Below are positions 1 to 9,847 of a stretch of 64,000 bases of DNA, piece by piece; within the stretch, counting starts at the first letter, position 1; each line of letters begins with the position of its first letter. The DNA lies in the NCBI RefSeq assembly GCF_000011065.1, contig NC_004663.1:434001-498000 (forward strand). Reading direction: 5' to 3'. Source of the DNA: Bacteroides thetaiotaomicron VPI-5482 (GTDB lineage Bacteria > Bacteroidota > Bacteroidia > Bacteroidales > Bacteroidaceae). The position numbers and the translations under genes were made by a program. The notes beneath the pieces are model-generated. The model made no database searches. It was not told where the DNA came from and was given only the letters and a program-made list of their open reading frames with translations.

Positions 1-1777
1 ATCCCGGATTCTGTCCCAGATTGGGTGCCCGTTTCACTTCGTTGGCAGGTATCGGGAAATAGTAACTCTTGGGATTGACAAACGTGCGTGAATTGACCGT
101 TTCTGCCAGTCCGAAGGTATAGGAGGGAGTATCTGCGTTGCCGGTGACCTTCACTCCATAAAGATTCAGCAACTGGTTGTAACGGGGCTTTCCGGTTTCT
201 CCCGTAGAGGTTACATTGTCATATAGTTTCCAGCGGCGTACATCGAAGAAACGATGATCTTCGAAAGCCAGTTCGATGCGTCTCTCGTTGCGGATACGTT
301 CGCGGAGTTCACTTTGCGACATATCTGCGTAGGCCGGCATACCGGCACGGGCGCGTACCTCATTGATGTAACTGTATGCCTTGGCAGGACCTTCCGCTTC
401 ATTATAGGCTTCGGCGGCATTCAGCAGAATTTCGCCATAACGGAAAATCATCCATGCGTGAGGATAGGTGGCCGGTTCTTTGCAGGAAATGTTATTCACG
501 AACTTTTTCAGATAGTATCCGGTGTAGGTGCCTCCCATGGCTGAGGTGTAATCCACTCCTTTGTCCGCATCCGAGTTGTAGCGTACGTCGATGGCACGTC
601 TTTCTTCTTTGTCGGCACGTCCCCACATCATGCCTTGATAGAAGATGGTTTGTGCCAGACGCGGGTCACGGTCTTTATACGGATTGGCGGCATCGTAGGT
701 ACTGCCGTTCTCATCGATCCGTTTGCCGTTGCTCATTTCGTAAGCGTCCACCAGATTCTGTGTCGGGTTGGTACGTCCGTTTCCGGAGAAAGAACCGGTA
801 AAGCCTACCGGCAGGAATACTTTTTCTACCTGATTGGTATTCCATACAGAGCGTGCAAGGATAATTTCATTGTTGTATACCGGATTGGTCGTGAAACATT
901 CGTAATAGTCATTCTCCGGATTTCCCGTATTGTACAGTCGGTAAGGGTAACTTTGCTTGTTATTCTGAGTGATGAAGTCGGCTGCTGCCTGCGCCGCATT
1001 CGCCCAGTATGCGGTGTTGCCGTCCGGATTGTTCAGTTTGGAAGCACGGTAGAGCAGGGCTCTTGCCTTTAAAGCATAAGCGGCGGCTCCGTTGACACGT
1101 CCCCAGTTGGATGCTTCATCGCTGTAGCGGAAAGGGAGCTGGTTTTTGATCTGGTCGCATTGGTCGGCTACCCATTCAAGTGCTTCGGCAGCGGGAGTAC
1201 GGAACATGTTCATTGCCGAAGGATCGGACAAGTCGAAGATGATCGGTTCGCCGGATTCATCTTCCGCAATGACAGGGGCAGCGCCGAACCAGCAGATTAA
1301 GTCGAAATGGAAGATAGCGCGAAGCAGTCTGGCTTCTGCACAGTAACGGTCGTAAAGGCGGTTGTCATCGCCGTCTTTCTCCGTATTTCCTACTACGGAT
1401 GCCTTGGCGTTCTTCAGAAACATATTACATTTCCGAATCCCGTATAAGTCGGTGTTCCAGAAGCCCAGCAGGGGATGGTCGCCGGCGGTGTATCCGTCGC
1501 TGCCGATCTTTGTATAATAATGAAGTCCCCAGCAGGTCACTGCATTATCCGTCATACAGTCACGTGAAGCACCTGTGAACTGGTCGTCCGACAGTGGCGC
1601 CAGTCCGTCCGGCAGATTCGTGTAGATGTTGGCGAGGAACTCGCGTGTCAGGTTCTGGTTATTGAACACTTTCTTTTCAGATAAGGAGGCATCGTACTCT
1701 TTGTCGAGGTAGTCGCTGCACGAACTGCCTGCGAGTGCGAGGACCAGAGTAACTATATAAGTTGATATTCTTTTCAT
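1..1777 (-). CDS. SusD/RagB-like surface glycan-binding lipoprotein (3' end cut by window edge)
   Basis: Reading leftward from the ATG at 1775-1777 gives about 592 residues with no stop before the window edge. The N-terminus is a lipoprotein signal ending in a GSSC lipobox followed by SDYLDK, typical of SusD. The C-terminal part has family-typical stretches (NEVRARAGMP, RRIELAFEDHRFFDVRRW, YYFPIPANEV) and the visible sequence ends in GQNPG, so only a few residues are missing. SusD proteins sit on the outer membrane and form a lid over the partner SusC to capture oligosaccharides. It is the last visible gene of the leftward operon, 25 bases after the SusC gene at 1803-4952. An arabinan-type ligand is inferred from the locus, not from the protein. 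Confidence 0.93.
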   Translation of the reverse strand, partial: MKRISTYIVTLVLALAGSSCSDYLDKEYDASLSEKKVFNNQNLTREFLANIYTNLPDGLAPLSDDQFTGASRDCMTDNAVTCWGLHYYTKIGSDGYTAGDHPLLGFWNTDLYGIRKCNMFLKNAKASVVGNTEKDGDDNRLYDRYCAEARLLRAIFHFDLICWFGAAPVIAEDESGEPIIFDLSDPSAMNMFRTPAAEALEWVADQCDQIKNQLPFRYSDEASNWGRVNGAAAYALKARALLYRASKLNNPDGNTAYWANAAQAAADFITQNNKQSYPYRLYNTGNPENDYYECFTTNPVYNNEIILARSVWNTNQVEKVFLPVGFTGSFSGNGRTNPTQNLVDAYEMSNGKRIDENGSTYDAANPYKDRDPRLAQTIFYQGMMWGRADKEERRAIDVRYNSDADKGVDYTSAMGGTYTGYYLKKFVNNISCKEPATYPHAWMIFRYGEILLNAAEAYNEAEGPAKAYSYINEVRARAGMPAYADMSQSELRERIRNERRIELAFEDHRFFDVRRWKLYDNVTSTGETGKPRYNQLLNLYGVKVTGNADTPSYTFGLAETVNSRTFVNPKSYYFPIPANEVKRAPNLGQNPG

Positions 1778-1802
1778 AATTCTTTGCTGTTTTATTGAAT
1801 GA

Positions 1803-4800
1803 TTAGAATCCGATATTCACACCGAACGTAAATGAACGTGTCTTGGGATATGCCCAGATATAGTTGGTCGGGTTTTCCGGATCAAAGCCTTTAGGCAGAT
1901 GGCTCCAGTTGCACAGGTTGTAGCCGCTGAAGTAAAGACGGCATTTCGTCATATTGACTTTAGAAATCAATCGTGCAGGAAGTGAGTAGCCGACTTCCAC
2001 ATTGCGCAATGAAAGGAAATCTCCATTGACTACCCAGATGGTAGACTCATTGTAAGGATAGTTCCGGTCGAGGTCACTGAAGGAAGTAGACAAACGCGGA
2101 TATTTGGCGTTGATATTGCGCGGGTCTGTCGGATCATCGGTATAATATCCCCATGTGTTGGTGATTTCATGAGTGGAAGTACCTCCCCAGCCGAAACCAT
2201 AGTCCATATTCTCGCGACAGGGAACGGTGCGGTTCAGATAAGCCGTCAGCACGGCACGTGCGTCGAAACCTTTCCAACTGAAACCTAAACGGATGGTCGG
2301 GATTAATTCCGGAATATTTGTGTATCCGGTCGGTACTTTGTCGTAGCTGTCTATTTTACGGTCGCCGTTCGTATCCTGGAATACGGCATTGCCGAGCTTG
2401 TATTTACCGGCAGCGTTCCACGGATATTTCTGAGGATTGGCAACGGCATCTTCATACGACTCCGGAATCAGGTCGGGATTACTGGCCCATTGTTTCCAGA
2501 TCAGGAGCTGGCTTTGGTCGATCCGGTTGCCGGTTCTTGCCTGATAAGCGTAATCGGGAGTCAGTTCATCCATTTCGGTGATCTTGTTGGTGTTGAAGGT
2601 CAGCATACCGTCGATATAGTATTCAAAATCACCGATCCGGTTGCTATGTCCTAAAGTGATCTCAAAACCTTTCGTTTCGGCCTTGCCGTAAGAGTCTTGC
2701 GGAGCGTTTACACCGAATAAGCCGGGCACGGTGGAACGGGATACCAGAATATTGGAACGCCATTCCTTGAAGAAGTCCACAGAACCGTAGATTTTCTTGT
2801 TCCACAAGTCGAAGTCAACGCCGAAGTTTGCCATATCTGAGATTTCCCATTTGATATTCTTGTTGCCGGCTGTCGATTCATATACACCTTCCGTGTAAGA
2901 TTGGGAAGTACCGAAATTATATCCGCCTCCTTCGGTGAATGTACCTTGGTACGGGTAGCGGCTGACGCCTGTTACGGCTTGTCCTGCCCGTCCATAGGAT
3001 GCGCGGAGTTTCAGGAGATTCACGAACGAGTTCTTCAGCCATGATTCTTCGGAAAGTACCCATCCCACGGAACCGCCGGGGAATGTTCCGAAGCGTTCGC
3101 CGTCGGCATAATTATCACTGCCCATGCGGGAGATATTACCGGAAAGGATATACCGGTTGTTATATACATAGGTAGCCTGTGCATTGTAAGAGAGGTAGCG
3201 GTTGGATGATTCCTGTCCGCGTACTACATTCTGATAAGTACGGATAAAAGCCTGGGCATTGACGGCATGTTTGCCGAATGTATGTTCGTATGCCAGTCCG
3301 CCGTTCATATTGAGATTATAGTAATAGTCACGTGGAGAAGTGGTGGCATTGGGCAATGCTTTGTACGTTCTCATGCGTTGGTATGTATATTCCGACGGGT
3401 CGTTGACATCAGCCATATAGTTATAGTAGTAGACATTGACATCGGCTTGCTGCACCTTCTGGAATGTTTCGTAAGAGTCGAAACTGAACGTCATCTTGGC
3501 TTTCAGTCCGGGAACGAGGGCATCCAGGTTTCCGGTAGCCGTTACGGTTGTATAGAGGTTACGGCGGCGGTTCTGCTCCACACCACGTCCGGCGATTTGT
3601 GCGGCACCGTTTTTACTGTCGCTGCTGGTTGGCATAAAGAATTCACCGTTCGGGCAGAATACGGGATACACCGGAAGATTTTCGCCGGCTCCCCAGGTAA
3701 AGAGGTTCCATACGTCAATGCCCGGTTGGGAGATATTGTCGATACGTCCGCCCAAGTCCATCGATACATTCAGAAACTTGTTTACATCGATGTCGATGTT
3801 CGAACGCAGGTTGTAACGGTTCAATACTTCCTGTGTGCTGTATCCTTCGTTCCATTCCGTCCATTTGGTGTCGAACAAACCTTCCTGGCGGAGATAAGAG
3901 AAGGAGACATAGTAGCGTGCACGTGCATTACCACCGCTGACAGACAGGTTGGTACGGTATTGCGGAGCTGCATCCCGCAGCATGGTGTCGTGCCAGTTCG
4001 TATTGAAGTATTTGTATTTGGCCATTCCTTCCAACTGCTCACCGTTGCAGACACGACGGTAGTATTTCAGGTCTTCATCGGAATATTCGGGACTTAATCC
4101 GTCCAGGTATCGTGCCTGATTACGGCTCAGCGCATAGTTATAAGAATTCTGGCTTTCGGGAATTCCGGCAATAGTCTGGAAGCCGACTTCTTGTGTGAAG
4201 TTGATTTTAGTCTTACCGGTTTCTCCGCGTTTGGTCGTTACGAGTACTGCGCCGTTGGCTCCACGCATTCCATAGATAGCGGTGGCGGCGGCATCCTTCA
4301 ATATCGTAATCGATTCAATAGGGTAGGCATCGAGGAATGAGAGGTCACGTTCCACATTGTCGACGATGATCAACGGACTGCGTGCACTGGCATTCATGGT
4401 ACGGATGCCACGGATATACATAGCTGTTTCACTCCATCCCGGTTCGGATTGCGCCTCATACGTCTCTACACCGGTGACAGTGGAGGTAAACGCATTCTGC
4501 AAAACGGTTACCGGATGTTTTTCCAGTTCTTCTCCGGTGACGATGGAGGTGGACTCTGTCACAAACTTCTTGGGTTTGCGGTTGAAAGGAAGCGGAGTCG
4601 TATGAGCATATTCATCCAGGTCGGCATCCATGACAATCTTGAAGTTCTCATCAAAGTCGGCAATGGCTGTTGCCGGCAGATAACCTACGCTGCTTACATA
4701 AAGCTCGTCGGCAGGTTTTACATTCTTCAAAGTGAAGAAACCGTCCTTGTCCGAGAGTGCGATGCGGCTTGCTTCCGCTACGTTGACCACCGCACCTGCG

Positions 4801-4952
4801 ATAGGTTCACCCTCTGCATTTACGATTCGTCCTTTCAGGACTTTAGCATCTTGCGCCCATCCGTTGCCCAGCATGAAAACTGTGGCTACGGTGAGCAGGA
4901 TTCTTTTGAATCCTGTCTGTATGTTATTTAATTTCATCGGTTGCATATTCAT
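1803..4952 (-). CDS. SusC/RagA-like TonB-dependent oligosaccharide transporter without an obvious TonB box
   Basis: This 1049-residue protein has a signal peptide (about residues 1-33, ending GNGWA/Q), a carboxypeptidase-regulatory-like beta-sandwich (GRIVNAEGEPIAGAVV, about 40-110), a plug domain (IRGIRTMNASARSPLIIVDNVER...ILKDAAATAIYGMRGANGAVLVTTKRG) and a long C-terminal beta-barrel. The segment between sandwich and plug, where SusC proteins usually carry a TonB box such as EVVVVGYG, reads HTTPLPFNRKPKKF. The neighbouring SusC at 6745-9828 keeps the usual box. The gene begins 4 bases after the SusD gene at 4957-6732, so the two are co-transcribed and probably translationally coupled. It should import oligosaccharides released from the locus's polysaccharide. 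Confidence 0.95.
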   Translation of the reverse strand: MNMQPMKLNNIQTGFKRILLTVATVFMLGNGWAQDAKVLKGRIVNAEGEPIAGAVVNVAEASRIALSDKDGFFTLKNVKPADELYVSSVGYLPATAIADFDENFKIVMDADLDEYAHTTPLPFNRKPKKFVTESTSIVTGEELEKHPVTVLQNAFTSTVTGVETYEAQSEPGWSETAMYIRGIRTMNASARSPLIIVDNVERDLSFLDAYPIESITILKDAAATAIYGMRGANGAVLVTTKRGETGKTKINFTQEVGFQTIAGIPESQNSYNYALSRNQARYLDGLSPEYSDEDLKYYRRVCNGEQLEGMAKYKYFNTNWHDTMLRDAAPQYRTNLSVSGGNARARYYVSFSYLRQEGLFDTKWTEWNEGYSTQEVLNRYNLRSNIDIDVNKFLNVSMDLGGRIDNISQPGIDVWNLFTWGAGENLPVYPVFCPNGEFFMPTSSDSKNGAAQIAGRGVEQNRRRNLYTTVTATGNLDALVPGLKAKMTFSFDSYETFQKVQQADVNVYYYNYMADVNDPSEYTYQRMRTYKALPNATTSPRDYYYNLNMNGGLAYEHTFGKHAVNAQAFIRTYQNVVRGQESSNRYLSYNAQATYVYNNRYILSGNISRMGSDNYADGERFGTFPGGSVGWVLSEESWLKNSFVNLLKLRASYGRAGQAVTGVSRYPYQGTFTEGGGYNFGTSQSYTEGVYESTAGNKNIKWEISDMANFGVDFDLWNKKIYGSVDFFKEWRSNILVSRSTVPGLFGVNAPQDSYGKAETKGFEITLGHSNRIGDFEYYIDGMLTFNTNKITEMDELTPDYAYQARTGNRIDQSQLLIWKQWASNPDLIPESYEDAVANPQKYPWNAAGKYKLGNAVFQDTNGDRKIDSYDKVPTGYTNIPELIPTIRLGFSWKGFDARAVLTAYLNRTVPCRENMDYGFGWGGTSTHEITNTWGYYTDDPTDPRNINAKYPRLSTSFSDLDRNYPYNESTIWVVNGDFLSLRNVEVGYSLPARLISKVNMTKCRLYFSGYNLCNWSHLPKGFDPENPTNYIWAYPKTRSFTFGVNIGF

Positions 4953-4956
4953 TCAG

Positions 4957-6732
4957 TTAATTGTTCCAACCCGGGTTGTTTTCGATATTCGTTTTCCATA
5001 CTTCTCCTTCCGGTATCGGGTAGAGATACATTTTCTCCGTAAATACCCGGTTCTGGGCAACTTTACGTGTATAGACAAACTTTCCGTTTTCCTTGGTAAC
5101 CTCCATTCCGTAGATAGGACGTGCCAATGCTTTTTCCGCTACATTCCAGCGACGTACGTCCCATGCGCGATGATCTTCAAAAGCGAGTTCGACGGTACGT
5201 TCCTTGCGGATGAAGTTACGGCGGTCGGCAATGGTCTGAAGATCGCTGCGGTCTGTGAGTTTGGCAGTCATCCCTACACGGTCGCGGAGAGGCTGGATGG
5301 CATTCAGTACGTCCGCACGTGACCCGCCAGCTTCATTCAAGGCTTCTGCGTAGTTCAATAAGATTTCCGCATAGCGGATGATAATCCAGTTACGGTAGTT
5401 GCTGCCGGTATGGTTATTGTTCAGGATCACTTCCGGAATATACTTGCGGGTATAGTATCCGGTCGGCGTTGCATTTGCATTTCCTTGCGGGTTATCCCGT
5501 TGTCCTTTGAGTACATTAATTATACCATTCCCCCAATTCACACCGTTGTAGAGCACGGTTGCCGCCAGACGCGGATCACGATTGCTGTAAGGATCATTGC
5601 TCTTGTATCCGCTGGCATTGTTGATGGCCGGAGTGGCTGTTCCATTATAAACAGGGGCGCCGGTTTCATCATAACTGCTGAAAGGAGACTGTCCGTTCGC
5701 CATATCGTACATATCCACTAAATTCTGTGACGGGCACAAACCTCCGTTGCCGCCTTCGCCTACCGGCGTATCGTTATAGATCGCTCCCCATCCTACAGCT
5801 ACATCATTACGCCAGAAGATCGTTTCATTATTTTTCTCGTCATGTGCGTTCTTCAGGATGGCGTTGGTATAGCATGTCTTCGGATCGGTATCAGTCGTGT
5901 AGAGTCCGTAGAGTGTTCCGTAATCCGTCATGAAGCTTTGCGCTGCATCGGCGGCTTGCTGCCAGCTGATACCCGATTCACTTCTGAAACGGTCGCTTGC
6001 CATGTAGAGCATGACACGTGAATACAGTGCACGTGCCATTGGCTGGCTGATACGTCCGGGGTTGCCCGATTCGGCAGAAGTAGCTTTATCCATCAATCCT
6101 TCTTCGCAATCTTTCAGTTCTTTCAGAATGAAGTCAACTACATATTCTTTCAAGGAAGGGCGGGTGGTATAGTTGCTGAGCAAGTCTCCGTCCGGATCGA
6201 GTACATCTGTAACCAGGGGGACGGGACCGTAGCGGAGAAACATTTCCCAGTAGAAATAAGCACGGAGGAAATGAGCTTCCGCCTTGTATTGTTTCACATA
6301 GGTAGCGTGTGCTTCTTCCGAGTCATCCGTAGCTTTGGGCACGTCGTCGATGTTCTTTAACAGCATATTGCATTTGCGGATACCCCGGTAATAGTGTTCC
6401 CATGTGCCGGTGAGTTCAGTGGCGGCACCGCTGGCATAATAGTTACCGATGTTGAAACTTGTACGCGTGCCGCCGCTGGCGTAGCTGGTTTCGGCTAAGT
6501 CGGTAGCTGCATCCATCCATGAGTTGTTGATGCGGCAGGCACCGTGGCGCAGGAAGTTGTAAGTATCGAAATGGAACTCACGGGTAGTAGTCCATTGGCT
6601 GAATACCTCTTCTTCTGTCAGTTCGTTGCTGGGCTGTTTGTCCAGAAAACCACCGAATATATCTTCACAGGAAGTCAGGGCGATTCCGGCGGTTGCCAAC
6701 CAAAAGGCGGTATATATGATTGTCTTTTTCAT
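4957..6732 (-). CDS. SusD/RagB-like surface glycan-binding lipoprotein
   Basis: This 591-residue protein starts with a lipoprotein signal (lipobox LTSC, then EDIFGGFLDKQPSNELTEEEVFSQW) and ends with the SusD motifs LLNYAEALNEAGG, RTVELAFEDHRAWDVRRWN, MYLYPIPEGEV and ENNPGWNN. The N-terminal half carries the TPR-like helices that contact SusC (YYRGIRKCNMLLKNI, AEAHFLRAYFYWEMFLRYGPVPLV). It lies between two SusC genes, 12 bases after the upstream one and 4 bases before the downstream one. By the usual gene order its partner is the upstream SusC (6745-9828), and the second pair is 1803-4952 with 1-1777. The ligand is inferred from the enzyme neighbours. Confidence 0.96.
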   Translation of the reverse strand: MKKTIIYTAFWLATAGIALTSCEDIFGGFLDKQPSNELTEEEVFSQWTTTREFHFDTYNFLRHGACRINNSWMDAATDLAETSYASGGTRTSFNIGNYYASGAATELTGTWEHYYRGIRKCNMLLKNIDDVPKATDDSEEAHATYVKQYKAEAHFLRAYFYWEMFLRYGPVPLVTDVLDPDGDLLSNYTTRPSLKEYVVDFILKELKDCEEGLMDKATSAESGNPGRISQPMARALYSRVMLYMASDRFRSESGISWQQAADAAQSFMTDYGTLYGLYTTDTDPKTCYTNAILKNAHDEKNNETIFWRNDVAVGWGAIYNDTPVGEGGNGGLCPSQNLVDMYDMANGQSPFSSYDETGAPVYNGTATPAINNASGYKSNDPYSNRDPRLAATVLYNGVNWGNGIINVLKGQRDNPQGNANATPTGYYTRKYIPEVILNNNHTGSNYRNWIIIRYAEILLNYAEALNEAGGSRADVLNAIQPLRDRVGMTAKLTDRSDLQTIADRRNFIRKERTVELAFEDHRAWDVRRWNVAEKALARPIYGMEVTKENGKFVYTRKVAQNRVFTEKMYLYPIPEGEVWKTNIENNPGWNN

Positions 6733-6744
6733 GTCTTATATCTG

Positions 6745-9700
6745 TTAGAATTTAATGTTTACACCAAAGTTCACAGTCTTCATAATTGGGTAACGGTTGG
6801 AACCTTCACTTTCCGGATCGCAAAGACCATCCAGTTTATCCCACGTGATGAGATTGTTTGCATTTACATAGACGCGGCATTCGTTCATGGCTACTTTTCT
6901 GATCCATCGGGCCGGAAGCGAGTAGCTTAGTTCGATATTCTTCAGACGAAGGAAGTTACCGTTTTTCAGGAAGAACGAGTTTTTACGCTGGTTATGGTCG
7001 CCGTAGCTGTCATAATGGAGCAGCGGATAACTGGCATGGGTAAGGTTGTATGCTTCCGACTGGTTGGGATTCCAGCGGTTCAGATGATGTTCTTTTACCT
7101 TACCGCCATTCACGAAAGCGTACATTGCTTCCGCATCATAATATCTGGAAACATGATCTACTCCCTGAAACATGATGCTGAATCCGATGCCTTTGTATTC
7201 GCATCCCAGAGACAAGGCGTAAGTGTTTTCGGGAACATCGCTATAGCCGATAAATGTTTCATCACGGCTATCGATAAATCCGTCTCCGTTCATATCACGG
7301 TATTTCAGGTCACCTACCTGTACATTGCCGAAAGTAGAAACCGGAAAATCGGGATTGTTCAAGTCGGCTTGGGTCACAAAACCATCGCACACCAGACCGA
7401 AGTATTGGTTGATCGGATGACCTTCCTGTTTGCGATAAGCTGTCTTTGTGGCGGGTTCGTCCATGTTCCGGATTTCATTGCGGGCGTGTGAGAAAGTCAG
7501 ACTTGCATTATAGGTAAAGTCCTTTCCGATATGGTTCGCATGTTTCAGTTCGATTTCGAAACCCTTGTTGTTGGTTTCTCCTAGATTGCCGGCAGCCATA
7601 TTGACGCCAACCCATTGCGGACGGGTGAGATAAGGAGTCAGGATATCGTTTCTCTTTTCGTAGAATACGTCGATATTACCGTTCAGCAGTCCGTTCCATA
7701 AACCAAATTCCAGTCCCAGGTTGTATTTGTGAGCACGTTCCCAAGTCACTGCATAGTTAGGGTACTGGCTTTCATAGATACCGGTATATCCGGTTGTTCC
7801 GAAGTGATAGTCGTTGGCTATCTGTGTCCACACTGCCTGATACAGGAAACGTTGTTTTACGCCATTCACTTTGTATACATCGTTACCTACTTCACCATAG
7901 GATGCACGGATCTTCAGATTGTTCAGCCACTCCTCCGTTCCTTTCATGAAAGCTTCGTTGCTGATTCTCCATCCTACGGAGAAAGAAGGGAAGAAACCGA
8001 AGCGTCTGCCTCGCATGAAGTTTTCCGAACCGTTATAGCCGAAGTTGACTTCTGCCAGGTAACGGTCGTCGTAGCCGTATGTGGCACGCCCTACCAGTCC
8101 TTGGTAACGTTCGGCAAGGTCTGCCTGATAACGGTAGTCATTTTGGTTGTACAGTGCCATAGCGGTAATGTCATGTTTGCCGAATTTTCGTGCCCAGTTC
8201 AGCTGGAATTCCATGTAAAGTTTATAAGTGGTAGTCTGGTCATTGCCCAGATAAGCAAGTTCCGTGTCCGTATTGAACTGGGTATAGGCGTCTATTGAAT
8301 TGTAATTAGTACGGTCATTCAGCTCATAAGTGGCAAAGTCGGCATTGAAAGCACGCCTATAGTAAGCGTCGTAGTCGAAAGATAACATTCCTTTTGCTGC
8401 CAGCCCTTTGGTGAGCCAGTTCATCTTATAATCCACAATGAAATTTGTTTCATTGATCGTATTGGTGGAGCGGTAGAAACCGGCTTTGGCAAAACGTGCC
8501 ACGATATTATTCTGGTATTGTGAACTGCCACTGTACAATGTCTTCTGGTCTTCACCTTCACCTACGGTATAGGATACCGGAAACAACCATCCCGGTGTAT
8601 GATTCATTTCATAAAATGCCTGACTGTAAGTTCCGTCTCTCGATTCATTCGAGTTCGGTCCTCTGCGTTCTTCGAAACGTGTCCCGAAGTTGACGGAAAG
8701 AGTCAGGTCTTTGGTCATCAGGAAGTCGAGATTGGCACGGAAAGCGAAACGCTTGAAGCTGGAGTTTGACTTGTTTCCGTATTCGTCCTGACTGAATTCC
8801 TTGAACAATCCCTGTTGGTTATAATATTCGGCAGAAGTAAAGTAACGCATACGTTTGGTACCGCCCTGTATATTGACATTGTAGCGTTGTGCCGGTGCAC
8901 TGTTTCGCAAAACGGTGTCATACCAGTCTACATTCGGGTAGAGGAGGGCATCGATTCCGCTGAGTTGTCCTGCTGAGGCTCTTTTATACATTTCGATGTC
9001 GGATGCCGAATATTGAGAAGGCAGTCCGTCGTTAGCCAGCGCTTCTTCCAGCAATACAACCGAATTGTAAGAATCCAGATAAGTATCCTGGCGGGTAGGG
9101 GACTGTATTTGCCAGTTGGCGGTCAGGCTGACAGTCGGTTTCTGTTCCTTACCGCGTTTTGTTGTAATCAGCATCACACCGTTTGCACCACGCACACCAT
9201 ATACGGCAGTAGCGGAAGCATCTTTCAACGTAGAGATCGATTCGATATCATCCGGAGCAATCTGTGAGAACTCGCGTTCTACACCGTCTACTAAAATCAA
9301 CGGCTGGTTGTCTCCTGCGAAAGAAGCACGGCCACGGATATAAATCTTCATATCGTCAGCCCCCGGCGCACCGGAAGTCTGAGAAGTGATTACACCCGAA
9401 ATCTTACCGGCAATCGCTTGTGAAATATTGGCTGCCGGAGATTTCAACAGTTCTTTGGAAGAAACCTGCGAGATGGCACCTACCACACTTTCTTTCTTCT
9501 GCGCACCGTATCCGACCACTACGACTTCATCCAGCACTTCCGTGTCTTCCTCCATAGTGATATTCAGTTTCGTCTTGTTGGCTACTGGTATTTCCTGTGT
9601 CTTATAACCGATATAACTGATTTGTAACACGGCTTTCGGTCCGACCGTCAGTTTGAAATTACCGTCAAAGTCGGTAATGGTTCCGTTTGTAGTTCCTTTT

Positions 9701-9828
9701 TCAAGTATGCTTGCACCAATGGCGGCTTCGCCTTTGGTATCAACTACCCGTCCGGTGATCTGCTTGTTCTGCGCATACACCCATTGGCTGAATGTGGCGA
9801 GGCAGAGTATCAGTATAAAATTTTTCAT
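6745..9828 (-). CDS. SusC/RagA-like TonB-dependent oligosaccharide transporter
   Basis: A 1027-residue outer-membrane transporter. It has a signal peptide (residues 1-19, ending VYAQ), a carboxypeptidase-regulatory-like domain (TGRVVDTKGEAAIGASI...DGNFKLTV), a clear TonB-box segment (LDEVVVVGYGAQKK, about residue 100), a plug (IYIRGRASFAGDNQPLILVDGVEREFS...ISTLKDASATAVYGVRGANGVMLITTKRG), and a barrel ending in VNFGVNIKF with a terminal aromatic residue, as expected for outer-membrane insertion. It is the second gene of the leftward operon, 19 bases after the LamG lipoprotein gene. It is the canonical member of the two SusC copies here and presumably works with the SusD at 4957-6732. Confidence 0.97.
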   Translation of the reverse strand: MKNFILILCLATFSQWVYAQNKQITGRVVDTKGEAAIGASILEKGTTNGTITDFDGNFKLTVGPKAVLQISYIGYKTQEIPVANKTKLNITMEEDTEVLDEVVVVGYGAQKKESVVGAISQVSSKELLKSPAANISQAIAGKISGVITSQTSGAPGADDMKIYIRGRASFAGDNQPLILVDGVEREFSQIAPDDIESISTLKDASATAVYGVRGANGVMLITTKRGKEQKPTVSLTANWQIQSPTRQDTYLDSYNSVVLLEEALANDGLPSQYSASDIEMYKRASAGQLSGIDALLYPNVDWYDTVLRNSAPAQRYNVNIQGGTKRMRYFTSAEYYNQQGLFKEFSQDEYGNKSNSSFKRFAFRANLDFLMTKDLTLSVNFGTRFEERRGPNSNESRDGTYSQAFYEMNHTPGWLFPVSYTVGEGEDQKTLYSGSSQYQNNIVARFAKAGFYRSTNTINETNFIVDYKMNWLTKGLAAKGMLSFDYDAYYRRAFNADFATYELNDRTNYNSIDAYTQFNTDTELAYLGNDQTTTYKLYMEFQLNWARKFGKHDITAMALYNQNDYRYQADLAERYQGLVGRATYGYDDRYLAEVNFGYNGSENFMRGRRFGFFPSFSVGWRISNEAFMKGTEEWLNNLKIRASYGEVGNDVYKVNGVKQRFLYQAVWTQIANDYHFGTTGYTGIYESQYPNYAVTWERAHKYNLGLEFGLWNGLLNGNIDVFYEKRNDILTPYLTRPQWVGVNMAAGNLGETNNKGFEIELKHANHIGKDFTYNASLTFSHARNEIRNMDEPATKTAYRKQEGHPINQYFGLVCDGFVTQADLNNPDFPVSTFGNVQVGDLKYRDMNGDGFIDSRDETFIGYSDVPENTYALSLGCEYKGIGFSIMFQGVDHVSRYYDAEAMYAFVNGGKVKEHHLNRWNPNQSEAYNLTHASYPLLHYDSYGDHNQRKNSFFLKNGNFLRLKNIELSYSLPARWIRKVAMNECRVYVNANNLITWDKLDGLCDPESEGSNRYPIMKTVNFGVNIKF

Positions 9829-9847
9829 GTATACTAAACTTTAAGGT

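Noticed and set aside
36..1777. Absence of a gene at the left end (several short plus-strand frames only)
   Set aside because: The minus strand holds an open SusD-like frame that simply runs off the window.
3267..4097. Long plus-strand open frame of 276 codons
   Set aside because: It lies wholly antisense inside the SusC gene, whose domains are intact; the translation is Cys/Val/Ile-biased with no family resemblance.
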